Positions 62,859 to 64,000 of a stretch of 64,000 nucleotides of DNA are shown one piece after another. Within the stretch, counting starts at the first letter, position 1; each line of letters begins with the position of its first letter. The position numbers and the translations under genes were made by a program. The notes under the pieces are model-generated. The model saw only the letters and a program-made list of their open reading frames with translations, was not told the DNA's origin and made no database searches. Source of the stretch: Mesaphorura yosii (lineage: Eukaryota > Arthropoda > Collembola > Poduromorpha > Tullbergiidae); NCBI GenBank assembly GCA_009869945.1, contig WIXG01000115.1, positions 1 to 64,000 of the forward strand, written 5' to 3'.

Positions 62859-64000
62859 ATGGGAAATCAGCTGGTCGCCTTTGCACCATCGCTGATACGT
62901 CCCGTGGAATTCTACCTGACGGATGTCCCGGAGTATACCTTCGAATCTAAGTGAGTCTCGGAAAAATAGCTAGTCAAGTAGTCAAGTTGGAAATGACCTA
63001 ACAAATTCCTCTCTTTCCAGCTTGGGGTCCACAAGATTTCTCAAAGTGTGTCGCGCAAGACACAACAATCTGCTCTATGTCATCAAAGTATTTGTCATTC
63101 ATGAACACTCTGTACCGATACAAATCTACTGTGATAGACTACTACACTTGAGGAATTGTTTGAGCACATCGCCATCACCCAATTGCCTGCCCTTCATCAA
63201 GGCCAAGGTATGTCCAGTCCAGCGCCCTACATTTCTTTCGTGAACTGACTAACTAGCACTGATTGATGGTTGTTCATATTGCAGCCAACGGAAAGATCAG
63301 TGATTGTAGTTCGTCCGTACGTCAAATACTCATTGTACGATCGCATCTCAACCAGACCGTTTATTCAGTGGTCCGAGAAACTTTGGATAGCATTTCAGCT
63401 GCTTTATGGCTTGGTACAACTGCATAAGCACGGATTGTGCCACGGTGATCTGAAGTTGGAAAACATTCTAGTAACTCCCGGACTTCGATTACTTCTCTGT
63501 GATTTCGCTCCATTCAAGCCTGTGTACTTACCACGAAACAACCCGTCGGCAATATTTGGCTTCTTTTTCGATACTGCTGGAAGGAGATGTTGTTACGTTG
63601 CTCCAGAACGGTTTCACGATGACAAGAGTCGTGTGGGTGCCGACAATTTGCTGACTCAAGAAGATGAATTGAAGCATATTTTGCTACCGACGATGGACAT
63701 ATTCTCAGCTGGTTGTTGTTTGATTGAGTTACTAACCGAAGGGCGAGTTCCCTTTGATCTCTCGCAATTGCTCTCCTTTTGTGCGAAGGACTATGAACCA
63801 TCCGCCGTAATTGAGCAAATAGATGATGTGCATGCTCGAGAACTAGTCAGTCATATGATCCAGTATAACCCAGCGGACAGATTAAGTGCAGAGGAATACC
63901 TGACAAGATATCGAGGAAAATTATTTCCAGAAGTATTTTACTCCACACTTCAGTCATATTTTGATCTGCTGTCCTTTCTACCTTTGTACAAGCCAGATTC
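62859..64000 (+). CDS. PIK3R4: Vps15/PIK3R4 pseudokinase-like regulatory subunit of class III PI3-kinase (5' part)
   Basis: Exons 62859-62950, 63021-63207 and 63285 to the window end, where the frame is still open; 331 complete codons of a family usually near 1350 aa. It starts MGNQLVAFAPS, the myristoylation-type N-terminus shared by Vps15 proteins (Gly2). The kinase domain follows: LGSTRFLKVCRAR, VIKVF with the ATP-site Lys, LYDRISTRPF, HGDLKLEN at about 146-153 (HGD instead of HRD, as is usual in this family), CDFAPFKPVYLP at about 165 (DFA in place of DFG), FFFDTAGRRCCYVAPERF, and MDIFSAGCCLIELLTEG. The start ATG has a good context (ACAAAATGG). Vps15 scaffolds Vps34 on endosomes and autophagosomes; HEAT and WD40 parts would lie beyond the window. 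Confidence 0.95.

Noticed and set aside
1-64000. CRISPR arrays, rRNA genes, retrovirus-like or capsid-bearing elements
   Set aside because: Looked for and not seen; no spaced identical repeats, no rRNA core motifs, and no reverse transcriptase, integrase or capsid-type motifs in any frame.

Overview
The window is animal nuclear DNA. Protein-coding genes are split by short GT-AG introns, AATAAA signals follow most stop codons, and the families present (gustatory receptor, Armitage/MOV10L1, Hook, Vps15, PEBP) are metazoan. The gustatory receptor, with a phase-0 intron before its TYxxxxxQF exon, points to an arthropod. A non-dipteran hexapod such as a springtail would fit, but that is inference. 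I rebuilt exon structures by hand from splice signals, reading phase and family alignment; every join given keeps the frame.

Layout: seven genes lie head-to-tail on the minus strand from 81 to 59,851. They are a PhzF/PBLD-like protein (81-1184), a gustatory receptor (1816-3652), a PEBP-family protein (4192-4956), a 3CxxC zinc-binding protein with a duplicated disordered half (5648-7859), an Armitage/MOV10L1-type piRNA helicase (11067-15614), an unrecognised disordered 616-aa protein (16215-18125), and a very large unrecognised 2826-aa protein spread over 23 kb (19158-42201). After a ~15 kb stretch without genes comes a Hook dynein adaptor (57203-59851). About 3 kb further, in divergent orientation on the plus strand, the first 331 codons of Vps15/PIK3R4 run off the end of the window.

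Non-coding content: 7.9-10.6 kb holds a compact array of exon-like units on the minus strand. Four of them each carry a different but always perfect 16-bp palindrome centred on GGCGCC, so the arms have changed in step. A ~373 bp non-autonomous element with TA target duplication and Tc1/mariner-like inverted ends sits at 46,996-47,368. The ~9.3 kb intron of the large gene and the 42-57 kb region show no coding signal I could support.

Functional links are loose. The helicase belongs to the piRNA pathway. Hook (dynein transport of endosomes) and Vps15 (PI3-kinase complex on endosomes) are divergent neighbours with related trafficking roles, which may be chance.
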